From Liolophura sinensis (Eukaryota; Mollusca; Polyplacophora; Chitonida; Chitonidae): DNA of 64,000 nt. Shown here one piece after another: positions 1-10,797 of the stretch. Location of the stretch: the NCBI RefSeq assembly GCF_032854445.1, contig NC_088301.1, positions 11,716,281 through 11,780,280 of the forward strand. The letters are read 5' to 3'. The notes under the pieces were generated by a model. It was not told where the DNA came from, searched no databases, and saw nothing but the letters and a program-made list of their open reading frames with translations. Both the position numbers and the translations under genes were made by a program. The stretch's first letter is position 1, and every line of letters begins with the position of its first letter.

Positions 1-1
1 A

Positions 2-460
2 ACCCCGTCAATACCTGTTCTGTCACACTTTGAATCAAAGTCTTTGTCTAAGCATGTGTCCAGTGCATTTCAGCATTTTACAGTCAAAGAATTTGTATCG
101 AGAGTTTTTCGGTGTTACAAATGTCAGAGGATGGGTCATAGGGCACTGAAGTGTAGATCTGGTAGACGTTGTCCACGATGTGGTGAGAATCATGATTATT
201 CCGATTGTCCTACTATGGAGGCCCCAAAATGTTGCGTTTGCAGTGGCGACCACTCTGCTGCCTTTGCGGGATGTCCTGTGAGAAAGAAAGCCAATAAAAG
301 TAAAGAAAAATTATCTTTTGCAGAAGCATTGAGGATTGTCAGAACAGATTCCAGGAACGCACAAAACACTTCAGAACCTGCAGTTAAGAGACGGCAGCCC
401 ATTGTAGTCGTCAAACAGCTGTACCTTTCCCCACTGCACCAACTGCCTCTATGGCTCTAA
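2..460 (+). pseudogene. LINE ORF1 C-terminal part, triple CCHC zinc knuckles
   Basis: The frame is open from base 2, so the protein begins upstream of the window. It contains three closely spaced zinc knuckles: CYKCQRMGHRALKC, CPRCGENHDYSDC and CCVCSGDHSAAFAGC, typical of the nucleic-acid-binding ORF1 (Gag-like) protein of I/Jockey-type LINEs, followed by a Lys/Ser-rich tail. In the family this protein packages the element RNA. The frame ends at 460, and a SINE starts about 130 bp later, so the original C-terminus is disturbed. The assignment to the LINE whose ORF2 follows is supported by order and spacing. Confidence 0.8.
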
Positions 461-588
461 CCCCACCCCCTCTCCGAGGATCCCGCGACCTATTAATCAA
501 GATGTTAGGGGACATACACTGGAGGCTAGAGGTGAGAACAAGTCAAAGTCAAGCGACTTCTATTGGGTCAGGTGATTTACTGGTAAAG

Positions 589-846
589 CTGATCGCTCAG
601 TTGGTTAGCGTGCTAGCGCAGCGTAATGACCAAGGAGTGTCTCACCAATGCGGTCGCTGTGAGTTCAAGTCCAGCTCATGCTGGCTTTCTCTCCGGCCGT
701 ATGTGGGAAGGTCTGTCAGCTACCTGCGGATGGTCGTGGGTTTCCCCCGGGTTCTGCCCGGTTTCCACCCACCATAATGCTGGCCGCCGTCGTATAAGTG
801 AAATATTCTTGAGTACGGCGTAAAACACCAATCAAACAAAACAAAC
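589..846 (+). repeat. SINE-A copy 1 (tRNA-derived SINE)
   Basis: A tRNA-like head with an A-box-like segment (cgctcagttggttagcg) and a B-box (gagttcaagtcc), then a conserved body and the 3' tail agtacggcgtaaaacacc ending in an A-rich run. The same sequence recurs at 17.3, 23.8, 25.9 (divergent), 26.5 (-), 53.5 (-), 54.9 and 61.9 kb. It sits inside the LINE at the ORF1/ORF2 boundary. Confidence 0.85.
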
Positions 847-1884
847 TTTAATAACAGAAATCGTTTTTGTGTTTCTGAAAGTAGAGAAAAAAGGAGACAA
901 TCTTCAGCAAATAATTTCTTCTGCAAATTGCTACCTTAGAGAAGATGCAATTTCTTTACCCAAACTAATGGCAGCATTAAAATCCAGTAGCCTAACCGCT
1001 ACTCATGGATAATGCTGTGTACTATTTATATACTATCATGACTTTTTATCTACTTCATCAAAATGTTCAAAGTTTGTATGCGCATGGTCAAGAATTCAAA
1101 AGTATGTCTTTAACTTACCCGAATTACCAGATATTATATGTTTGCAGGAGACCTTTCTCAATGAGCCTTATCAGTTCATGCTCTCCGAATTCATGGCAAT
1201 AACGAAGGATCGGGAAGGCCGAGGGGGGTGGCCTGCTTACATTAGTCCGAGATAATGTCTCGTACTCTGAAATTAAGTTGCCTAATGTAACCTCATTTGA
1301 ATGTCAATGTGTGTGTTTAGCTCTTAAGTCTGGTAAGTTTGTTAATGTTATTAATATTTACAACCCTTGCAAACGCTGAACTGATGAACTAACAAATGTG
1401 TTAAAGTTTATAAGTGGACCTACAGTTATTTCAATGCTCACAATCGCATATGGGGTAATGTTGATTCTGATGTAAATGGTAGAATTGTTGCAGATTTTAT
1501 TGATACGAATGGCTTTGTTATTTTGAATACTGGCGCGGGGACACGAATTGATATTCGTACTGGTAATTTATCATGCCTGGATCTTACATTTTGTTCTGCT
1601 AATGTAAGTGCTGGCTATTCTTGGTCTGTGAATCAACTGTCACCTTGTGCCAGCGACCATTATTAGGTGCATGTTTGCATTGGTAAGCCGTTATGTAACA
1701 ACTTCACTGGTAGGCTATCAGGATGGAAAACTGAAAATGCAGATTGGAGGTCTTTTAAGATTTCACTAAGTAAAGTTTCGGAAACTGATGTAGTTAGTGA
1801 AAATTTGGATGAGTTTAATAATGCAATTTTAGGTTACATTTTCAGAGCGGCCAAACGCAGTATGCCGAAGTCATCAGGAATATA

Positions 1885-2335
1885 AGCGTCAAGTCCGACA
1901 TTCGTATACCATTCGTATTGCGTAAAGGGCGTTCCAAATCGATAATCGCAAGATCCACTTCCAAGACAACGTTTGACACTAGCTCCCAAAGACAAAAGTA
2001 TGTAAGAAATTATACAAATAGAAAATAAAGCCGGTAACACACAAGAGAGAAGCGGACATCAGTTTTCAATGATGCCGGGCAGACAGTTGATATTCCAGGC
2101 ATGAATTCCATATCAAAGTTCAAATTCGTAGTCCATGAATGAGTTCCAGGTCAAATAACAGTTTAACAAGGTATCTCAGCCGCCCTTTGATTGCAACTGT
2201 TCATAAAGGCATCATGCAGATATAATGAGCATGACTGTCTTTACAGCCCCTAGCCCCAGGTTAAGCGGTATTAGACACAGTTTGAAAATGACGAGCGTCA
2301 TTGACGAGCGTCATTGACGAGCCACTCATCCGAAG
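1885..2335. other. Non-LINE segment inside LINE ORF2
   Basis: LINE endonuclease similarity stops near 1,880 and LINE-like linker coding resumes near 2,340. The roughly 450 bp between show no LINE domain and include a short tandem palindromic repeat. I do not recognise the inserted sequence; it may be a small transposon or a rearranged filler. Confidence 0.45.
2289..2322. repeat. 13-bp tandem repeat of a TGACG palindrome
   Basis: The unit tgacgagcgtcat occurs about 2.6 times head to tail. Each unit is a near-palindrome (atgacg-ag-cgtcat). Confidence 0.7.
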
Positions 2336-4699
2336 ACCTTGTCCAAAACCTCCTGTACACTGATGGAATGTAAAATGTGAAGAAGCCATCAAAGGTCGCA
2401 AGAAAGCTAAAAACAGAGCAAAACTTACGCTACTCCATCTTGATATAATAGACTACAAGAACAAGAAGGCTCATGCTCAAAAATAATCAAGAGAACCCAG
2501 AAGACTTATTGGCGTACGTTTTGCTCTACCATAAATTCTCACACATCTATCAAATCGGTTTGGCAAAAGGTTAACGCAGTTAGTGGAAACCCCTCTAACT
2601 CATCTGTAGCCACTCAAAGTAAAGAACATGCAAGTTTGTAAGTGATATACATAAGGCTAATATTTTGTATAAACTATTTTAAGTTTTGCTTTTGTCAATG
2701 GCTGTTACAATTATGACTCTGATTTTAAACGGTACAAATATGACGTTGAGAAGGAGTGTGACTTTTCTAATATTATGTTAGATGATATGGCAGAAGTCAA
2801 GCAGGCTATATCTAGAAGTAACAGTAGTACGCCAGGAGAGATGTCCATAATTGTATGTTGCATAATATGCCAGATTCGTTTTTAAACATGTATTTACTTC
2901 TTTTTAACCGTGTTTGGAATTCCATGACGATGCCTTTGGCCTGGGGTAAAGCGATTGTACCTGTTCCCAAGCCCGGAAGGCCGCCTTCAAATCCGTTATC
3001 ATATAGACCCATCTCACTCACCAGTAATTTATGTAAATTGATGGAGCGTGTGGTCAATTCTCGCCTCACGTGGCATCTTGATATTAAAGATCTTCTTTCC
3101 TCATTACAGAGTGGGTTTAGGAGGTAACCGACGGACAAAAGAACGTGTTGTTAGGCTAGAATCTGATATTAAAAATGGGTTATTAAGGAATAAGTTTTAG
3201 CAGTTTTCTTAGATGTTGAGAAGGCATATGATATGATGTGGAGGGGTGCTGAAGAAAATGGCAGAGATGGGTTTGGGGGAAAAGTATTGGCATGGGTGAG
3301 AAACGTGTTTCTAATAGATAAATATCTGTTCGTGTAGATAAAGAATTTTCAGACCTTATTACTACGTAGAATGGTACCCCTCAGGGAAGTGTCATTTCAC
3401 CGTTATTGTTCAATGTCATGATAAATGATCTGCCTAGTGGTGTTCATCTTAAAACTAAATGTGGTCTTTTTGCAGATGATAAAGTTGTATGGGCATCGTC
3501 CAAAAGTTTTAAAGTGGCCCAAAAGCACCTCCAAAAGAGCCTAAACTCTATTTTTGCTTGGGGGAAAAAGTGGGAGTTTAAATTTTCTCCTGTTAAATCG
3601 GAAGGCATGATATTTACTCGTAAACGCATAATCCGCCCACTTTTGTTGGGTAATGATGCCATAAAAATGTGATCTGCATTTAAGTACTTAGGAGTGTGGT
3701 TAGGTAAATCTTGGATCTGGCATAACCGTATTGATCAGGTAGCTGTTAAAGGTACTAAAGCCATTAATTTAATGCGATTCATCTCTGGAACTTCCTGGGG
3801 GGTAGATAAAACCTCTTTATTGATGCTATACAGGGCTCTCATTCTGTCAAGACTGGATTATTGTTGAGAAGTATTCGATTCAGCGGCCAATGACATTAAG
3901 GTAAACTAGAGAGTATCCAATATCGAGCGTTATCTGTTTGTACTAAGGCAATTAAAGAGGCCTCGTTACGTTGCTTACAGGTGACCTGCGGTGAACTCAC
4001 CTTCTCGATTAGACGTAAACTCAGAACTTGCATTGCAGGCAATTAAAAATTACTCTTGGCGAACTGTATCTCCTGTGATTTCGGAGCTATTATGGTTGAT
4101 AACCTCGTTGTACTTTCAGGGGATATAGATTTGTTTGGCATGGGGAACAGCCCACGTCGGAATAGCGGGTAATGAAGAAGCGGACAAGGCTGCAAAACAA
4201 GCGCTTGTGCTAAATAATATACACAGTCTCTTACACGTTATCATGTCGAAAGATGTTCAACTAAGTTAAGTCACACGTCTACTCTCTTTGGCAGAATGAG
4301 TGGGATACAACGAATAAGGGTCGTTTTTATTTTCAATTTCAGCCTTTTATTTCCGGTGGTTATGTAAGCCTATCTCCAAGACGACACGATGTCTTATTTT
4401 TCAGATTAATGTCTGGTGTCTTACCTCTTAACTTACGCCTTTTCAAAATAAACTGTCACTCAACTGGCTGGTGTGATTTTGTGATGTAGATGAGTCCGAA
4501 GTACATTTTCATTTAAGATGTCCCATATATAATGTAGTGAGAACTCAAATGTTTGCAAAGCTATCACATTATGGTATTTCCCAGCATACATTACAGGCAA
4601 TTCTGTGTCCTCCACGAAACAAAGTTAAAGTTTCCAATGAAGTGGCCAAGTTCATTGTTAATTCAAGGCGATTTTGAGTCGCCTCAACCCTCATCCCGT

Positions 4700-7460
4700 T
4701 TATTTGAGTGTTAGCTCCAGTAATGTAGTATAGATTTACTCTTGCAATGAAGTGTGGCGTGCATTATCCCTTTTCAGGGCTTGGAAAACCCCAAATTCAT
4801 AATTTCACTCACTCAACCAAAACAATATGAACTATGTGGTCAGTTGGTTTAGAGTTCAAACCTCTCCATAAAAGTACTGTACCTTCTTGGATTTTTAATT
4901 CAATAAGACAAAGTTTGTTTCAAGTCAATATTCTTCTTTTATCCTTTCCGTACAGACATACTCTGTCACAAGTTGTTCTCTTATCTTTATCAGTGTCTGT
5001 TTATATCCTCTTTTGTAATACAACTGGATATAACTGGTTGGTGACATGATATCGGTACATTACTTCTAGAAACCATCTAGCATGAAATTATCTTGATGAC
5101 AGGTACAAAAGATTGACTGCAACATTAAAACAAATGAACAAAATCAGAAACCAAATCATATACATTAGATGGCATACGTTTAAAGGGACACAACTCTTAC
5201 TGGGAGGTCGTTCTTAATGTACATGCATTACAGCTGAAGTGAACCTGTTGTGCCCCTACCTGTAGACTGCGCCTGTCACAATGGCCCAGCCTCTTCAGGT
5301 ATGTAGCACGTGTGTTCTTCTGGGTTCAGTCTTTGTCTGCTGTTACCGTGTCAGTCTCAGTCCGAGGTCATCAAGGGTCGCCCCGTATATCCCCACACCA
5401 GGGGTCTTATTACTACACAATTACATACCGATGAGTGAAGGCAGTTGCACACTTAATATCTATGTGTGTGATAGCACGAGTCTTACAACTATTAAACGTA
5501 TGCACAAAATCACCACATTTCTAGCAAGTCGTGTTTTCGTTATGCACTCGAAGTTATCTCCCGTATAAGTAAGTCATTACAGTACTAATAAATATGGACA
5601 GGCGCGAAACGCCGTTGGCAAGAAATCATGAAACAGCAGTAAAAACCTTTGTTTCTCGATTGATATCATACCTGCTCACAGTGGACACATGCCTTTACTA
5701 ATCCCACTATTAAAAGACCTGAATTCCGCATGAATATCACTTTTGAGGGAAATGTCCAAAATCTATCACATTCATGGTTCACCCCGGCGTTCCACCATTT
5801 ATAGCCTCTTCGGCTCGCCTTCGGGAGCCGACGGAGATTCATGAACTGGCGTGCATGCGCGTCATACTTGACACAGATACCAAATAGCTGTTAATGACAG
5901 CCAGCAGTTGAGATCAGCAGGATGCAGCGTGAGGCTGTCCGAATTTGTCTGGACGGCCACAATACTTGCCTCACTGGACAGGGACAGCAACGGTTCATAA
6001 ACGTCGACCTTAACTACGGTTAAACGGTAGTTAAGACATTCAAAACACTGAATACGGAGTTTAAAACACTCAAAAGTATGTCAGCGAAAATAGGAATATA
6101 TTTTAGTATAACTCAATCCTGAAAAAGACACTTCTTGTGAAATATGTGTAAGGCAGTGCGTCATTACCGATTCTGTCTGGAATTGTTGTTTTGACTACAT
6201 CTTCTCAACTGCCAGTTTCAGTGTATTGCTCTGTAATCTGGTGATGTCACCATTAATAAATTTGCACGAAAACCCCAAATCTCATATTCGCACTCCACGA
6301 TCTTATCGTAAATCGATTTACAGCCTCCAGCGTTACTCTCTATTATATCTTTCCACGATCCGTGTACAAGTAGAGCGCTGTAATATTTTATTGTGCGAAT
6401 CGAGCACTAGGGCCCACTAAGGCACACTGAATACTGGTATTAAACGGAAGCTGCAATCAATCCTATGACTTTCGGCTGTAAAACATTAGGTTGTAAACGA
6501 TGCCATTATGTTTTTTTTAGGATTTGTAGGATCTACAAGATCAGTGAAGATGAATGTGCTCTAACGTAGTGGGTGAAATGAATTTTCTTCCGACTCCGGC
6601 GAGAGCAAACAGCGAAACCTAATTTCGGTAAATCGCATCTTGATTTTATCAAGCTAGCAATGTCCGACATCATCTCCCTTGACTTACTGATACATATTAA
6701 CTCTTCAAAGCCTAGAACTTTCCTTCAGAAATATTGATGATTCTTAGCCCAATCAGATTCCTCCTTAGTTACTGACACTGACAGGAGTTCAAGACAACGT
6801 TGGATATGGCCGTAGTGAGAAGTATATAAGGTGTATGGAATAAATTTATTTCACACTAGACGCAGAAGTGCTAGCCTCCCCACAAAACTCCCTGCACATC
6901 GATGTGTTAGTACACAACTTAGTGGCGAAACAGCAACAACCACATAGGCTGTACCGATCGGCTGTTCGGCCTCATTCGCAATCACCGGTTTTGCCTGATA
7001 GCACAGTGACTTTCCGCAGCCTGTGCGTTTCAATAAAAGCAAAATACACACACAAAACTGTAGTACAACTAAAGGAGATCATCGCTGTTTTCAGCAAGCA
7101 AGGAGGCTTCTCAGGCCGCTTGGTGCCTGACGGGTTCTAGCTGCATTTGAACTCAAGCTCGACTTATCGACTCTTGTCTTTTTAAATGATCACGTTTTGG
7201 CTTCTTTTAACGTGAAAAATATTTTTAACCGAAATTACCATTCTTTTCATTTTAAGTTAGATTTTATTGTAAACTAGACTTCTGCTTATAAATTAGAAAG
7301 GAAACTATTACAAAATTCGTAAAATATGCATAATCAAAGTTGAAGAAAAATGTCTCAAAATGTACGTGTTATAGGCTACAGAATGTGAATCTTATCCCAG
7401 TTATGTGAAGTGTTGAAGCTTACGAACGACGCATACTGCCTTCATATCTGTTTACTCTGT
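4700..7460. other. Intergenic, no gene recognised
   Basis: AT-rich sequence with only short chance ORFs. A perfect 9-bp inverted repeat (cttaactac / gtagttaag) lies at 6,009-6,035. No coding or repeat family was recognised. Confidence 0.5.
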
Positions 7461-7465
7461 GAAAG

Positions 7466-7600
7466 GTGACAACTGCTTACTGGCCTGGCCTGCTGAATGC
7501 CTGTATGTTTGTGAGAGTCATTCCGGAAAAACGGCAAGTAGTTATTGGCCTATTGAATGCTTGTATGTCTCTGCGAGTCATTCCAGGAAGATGGCAATCA
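7466..7600 (-). repeat. 60-bp satellite unit, about two inverted copies
   Basis: Reverse-complement copies of the 60-bp unit that is tandemly repeated at 8,464-8,712; diagnostic words are gaatgactctcacaaacat and gcattcagcaggcc read on the - strand. Confidence 0.75.
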
Positions 7601-7769
7601 CACACGATACCAGCAAATGGGGTAACGTTTGGGAGAACTCCTAGCTTACACTTATGAAGTCTACACCTACTTGGATAACACTGCCAATAGTAGGGGCTGG
7701 ATTTTCTGTGTTCATTTTCCTGCCTGTACAGCATGCACAAGATACCCGTGACAAGTAAAGTACTGCTCA

Positions 7770-8000
7770 CTCATTTCAACCCACTCGTTCCCACCCACTC
7801 GCCCCCCCACACTCGCTCTAAACCGTTAGTCCCAATCCACTCGTCCTAACCCACTAGTCCCAGTCCGCTAGCCCAAACCCAATCGTCCTAACCCACTAGT
7901 CGCAACACACTCGACCCAACTCGCTAGTCCCAACCCACTAGTCGCAAAACACTCGACCAAACTCGCTAGTCCCAACCCACTAGTCCCAGCCTACTAGGCT
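7770..8000. repeat. Short-period minisatellite (cccactagtc-type units)
   Basis: About 230 bp of degenerate 12-14-bp units such as aacccactagtccc, aactcgctagtccc and acacactcgaccc. A compound higher-order period of about 45 bp is visible where cgcaacacactcgacc and cgcaaaacactcgacc recur. It lies between the two inverted 60-bp arrays. Confidence 0.8.
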
Positions 8001-8463
8001 ATTACGTTTTCAAAGGGCACACTGGTGTGGCCAGCAAACAATACGCGACTATCAGCAACAGCATCGGCTTGCTGTGGCCTGGCGTTGTTATCCATATAAA
8101 CTGGAATTGCGTTGAGAGCATAATTGTCTAAATGTGCAGCAAGAACCCTAGTTAAAATATATGTGATATAAAAGACTATATCAAAGCTACAAGAGGACAC
8201 CCAAAAATCTGGCCTCTTGGGGATTTTCCTCAGTACTACAAAACTTCGTGAAAGCCTTGTATATCCAGATGTCGAGTTTAAAGTCATATAATATTCCCGC
8301 TATAAGCGAATCCACATAAAACAAAACTTATTCCAAATTGTTTCTTTAAGTATACGACTGGTGTACGAATGACGGATTCTCGCACTGAATGCAACTCGAG
8401 GTAGTCCGAAACGTTAATGTTGTTGGACTTAAATCGTTTGATGGCATTTTATAACCTTTCGGC

Positions 8464-8712
8464 TGACGCTTTCAGAGACCTAGAGACATTCAACATGCCA
8501 GTAAACAGTTTTCATCTTTCTTGAATGACTCCCAGGGATACTCAGGCATTCAGCATGCCAATAACCAGTTGCCATCTTTCTGGATTGACTGTCACAGACC
8601 TACATGCATTCAGCATGTCAATAACGAGTTGCCATCTTTCTGAAGTGACTCTCAGGAACATACAAGCATTCAGCATGCCAGTAACCAGTTGCCATCTTTC
8701 TTGAATGACTCA
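8464..8712 (+). repeat. 60-bp tandem satellite, four copies
   Basis: Four successive units of exactly 60 bp, each with a gcattcagcatgcc-like core followed by agttgccatctttct. Units differ by roughly 15-25 percent by eye. The array lies 0.86 kb from inverted copies of the same unit. Confidence 0.85.
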
Positions 8713-8804
8713 CTTTGAAAGTCATGGGAAAGCATGTAATTGTCCAGTTACCCTATAAGTCAAGGTTAAATGAATGGCCTTAAAAATCGGTTTCTGAAAT
8801 AGGT

Positions 8805-8935
8805 TGATATAATTAAAGACGTACAGCATAGAGAGTAAAACCAGAGCAGAGATGACAGTGTGATAGTTGGCAAATGGTCACACGAAACAGGTGAAATAGG
8901 CTCTCTTGTCAGTTTACCTCAGACAAGTTGTTCAT
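8805..8935 (+). repeat. Dispersed repeat R5, copy 1
   Basis: Shares agttggcaaatggt and flanking sequence with 45,885-46,010. Both copies have attaaa-acgtac-gcata-agag at the start. It directly follows the 60-bp array. Confidence 0.6.
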
Positions 8936-9510
8936 GTAAATGCATAATTAGTAACATGATGTCATTTAAATACTTGTTTACTCCGCTACCATTAGGTGCA
9001 GTTTTAAAGGGCACTGAAGTTACGCCACATTCATAATATAAAATTAGGTTTTTCTTTTACTGTATCGCAGATTTCGAAATTTTACCGACCACTGGATTTT
9101 GAGAAGATTTTTAAAAGATTTGCTCAAAATGAAGTATGGCCGCCAAACTAAGCGACCTAGAACAAACCTCAAATCCATGAAGGATAGCATACGGTAGAAT
9201 TTTGCAAAATTTCTAACACTTGCGCTTTGCAGGTTTCCATGTTTCTAGACAGAAAAAAAAAACGACAAAACGCACTACCCGAAAAGAAACAAAGACAATA
9301 GGCTTCCAACTTTCCGCTCGGAAGCTTAAATAGTAATATAAATAGGTGTGTATGAGCAAACATTTATGGGCGCTGCAATACACTGTTTTGATTTAACCCT
9401 TAAAATTCTTCACTTAAGGCACTTTTCTAATCACAGAGATAAATTATAATATAACCACGACCAAGCTAACGGGTCCCTTCAACATATATGGTCTCCAAAA
9501 GCTTGTTTGG
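8936..9510. other. Intergenic, nothing recognised
   Basis: No supported gene or repeat. It includes a short A-run at about 9,255. Confidence 0.4.
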
Positions 9511-9654
9511 AAAAGGGAGTGAAAACCAGTGAAACTAAAGAAAAGACAATAAACGAAAGGTGGAAACTGCTAATCGGAAAATGGATTGCAAGTCTTAACT
9601 TCCTTGCCAAGAAATACATGAAACCTACGGCATGTAACTATAGGCAGTACCAAG
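9510..9654 (+). repeat. Dispersed repeat R3, left part split by the Gypsy element
   Basis: Resembles the sequence just before 51,488 (tgctaatcggaaaatgg against cgctaatcagaatatcg). The remainder of the repeat resumes after the 3' LTR at 15,783, so the LTR element interrupts an older repeat copy. Confidence 0.5.
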
Positions 9655-10669
9655 TGTTATGTATGACTATTTGACGTTTTCATGTACTGTTAGTCTGCGG
9701 ACCTTTGTGTTATATGTTATAAGCATAACAGGCCCTGTTATATATGTACAGCGCGGACCTGGCCGAAAGCACCTTGTTCAATGCTCTGTTTATTTAACTG
9801 GTTGTTCATTGGCTGTTAATTCTGTGTCTAAGAATAGTTGAATCCACCTGGCACGTATATAAGCCGTGTTTTCTGTGCAGAGGGGAGGTATTTTTGCTGC
9901 ATCCACTGGAAGCCAGGAGAGTGTGAGACGCTCTCGTATCGAGTCCATTATTTTGATATGAGCTGGTGATGCCAGTTTCATTTGGGAGGACAGATTTTTA
10001 TGCCGGCACCGTTTGTGTACCACAGTAGTACTGATGTCTGATTTATGTGAATTTCTGCGGAAGTCACGTTTATTGGTGTTCGGATCTTTATTATGATTAT
10101 ACAGTGTGGACTGTGTAATTTGTTTAACACGCTGACCTCACCTGACCGACAAGGTCGTCAAGGACTCTAAACTGAAGTTTTCAGTTTTGCAAAGGACGTT
10201 CGTTCTGCCACAAGGTGACATTACTCTACGTCTCTGAACGGCTCGTTTGTGAGCTTCTGTGGGAGCTGTGACTGATCTGAAGTGGATTATACCTCCATGC
10301 CTGTATTTACCCTGTGTTGTGCTCTGCGGGTGTGACGTCATTCAAAGGCTTGATTGTTCCAGTTCTGTGTAACCTGTGTACTGTGTTCGTGTTCGCTAAC
10401 CTGGCGAAGTACCCGTCTAGGACAATTTGTGACTTGTGTGAATTGTGTGTTTATCCCATGGTCTTTACGTTGGATTTCCTGGAATACATTCCTTGGGATG
10501 CAAAGGTGAACTGGAAACTTGTAAAGACCGGTAATACTGATGTGTATGTTGTTGTTGTTGTTGAACTGTCTGTAAAACTGTACGTCTCATTTTATATATA
10601 AAGCATTGTTTACATTGTAATATTGAGTCACTGAGTCTGTTTTCTGTTGCTGTTTTCAATACCGTAACA
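9655..10669 (+). repeat. 5' LTR of the Gmr1-like element
   Basis: 1,015 bp beginning TGTTATGTATG and ending ACCGTAACA, with terminal inverted TGTTA/TAACA. It contains a TATA box and a GTT microsatellite near 10,548. ORFs of 77, 67 and 95 codons in it recur in the 3' LTR only because the LTRs are copies. Confidence 0.95.
9856..9863 (+). promoter_or_regulatory. TATA box of the LTR promoter
   Basis: TATATAAG, about 200 bp into the LTR, in a good context for a retrotransposon U3/R boundary. The same box lies in the 3' LTR at about 14,969-14,976. Confidence 0.6.
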
Positions 10670-10674
10670 GAAAT

Positions 10675-10692
10675 TGGGGGCTTGTCCGGGAA
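10675..10692 (+). other. Primer binding site, tRNA-Pro type
   Basis: TGGGGGCTTGTCCGGGAA starts 5 bp after the 5' LTR. It matches the well-known tRNA-Pro primer site of gammaretroviruses except for one internal base and the last base. Minus-strand DNA synthesis would start here from the 3' end of a proline tRNA. Confidence 0.85.
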
Positions 10693-10797
10693 CTGATTGT
10701 TTCCCTTTTGTTTTGCACCGGATATTTGAAGTTAAACACAAGTGAGAAGCGATTGCTTAATTTTAACGGTGAATGATTCAGTGGCTAAATATTTACA

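Larger units (their letters stand above)
1005..4677 (+). pseudogene. LINE ORF2 remnant: APE endonuclease, reverse transcriptase, RNase H
   Basis: In successive frames: endonuclease start with QNVQSL and LQET (about 1,050-1,170); endonuclease C-terminal part with NRIWG, SCLDLTF and SDH (about 1,440-1,665); RT fingers with SYRPISLTSNLCKLMERV (about 2,995-3,055); RT palm block TPQGSVISPLLFNVMINDLP; the catalytic FADD at 3,469-3,480; a K-YLG thumb block near 3,690; and an RNase H remnant with AHVGIAGNEEADKAAKQAL at about 4,150-4,205. The C-terminal tail runs to a stop near 4,677. At least ten stops and frameshifts separate these blocks. The enzyme would have nicked target DNA and reverse-transcribed element RNA in place. 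Confidence 0.85.
1..4700 (+). mobile_element. Degenerate RNase H-bearing LINE (LINE-1st copy), 5' end outside window
   Basis: Non-LTR retrotransposon of the I/Nimb/R1-like group: ORF1 with zinc knuckles, then ORF2 with an APE-type endonuclease, reverse transcriptase and RNase H in that order. The 5' end lies beyond the window. The coding frames are broken by many stops and frameshifts, and two foreign segments (a SINE at about 589-846 and an unrelated block at about 1,885-2,335) interrupt it. The coding similarity fades at about 4,680. Clade assignment is inference from the domain order; the element is plainly inactive. Confidence 0.85.

Noticed and set aside
589-660. A functional tRNA gene at the SINE head
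   Set aside because: Box-like motifs are present but the sequence cannot fold as a full tRNA and recurs as part of a SINE.
5281-5568. 95-codon + strand ORF after a Met
   Set aside because: No domain, no splice or promoter support; typical chance ORF.
9790-10659. ORFs of 60-95 codons that recur exactly at 14.9-15.8 kb
   Set aside because: They lie within the two copies of one LTR; identity reflects LTR duplication, not protein conservation.
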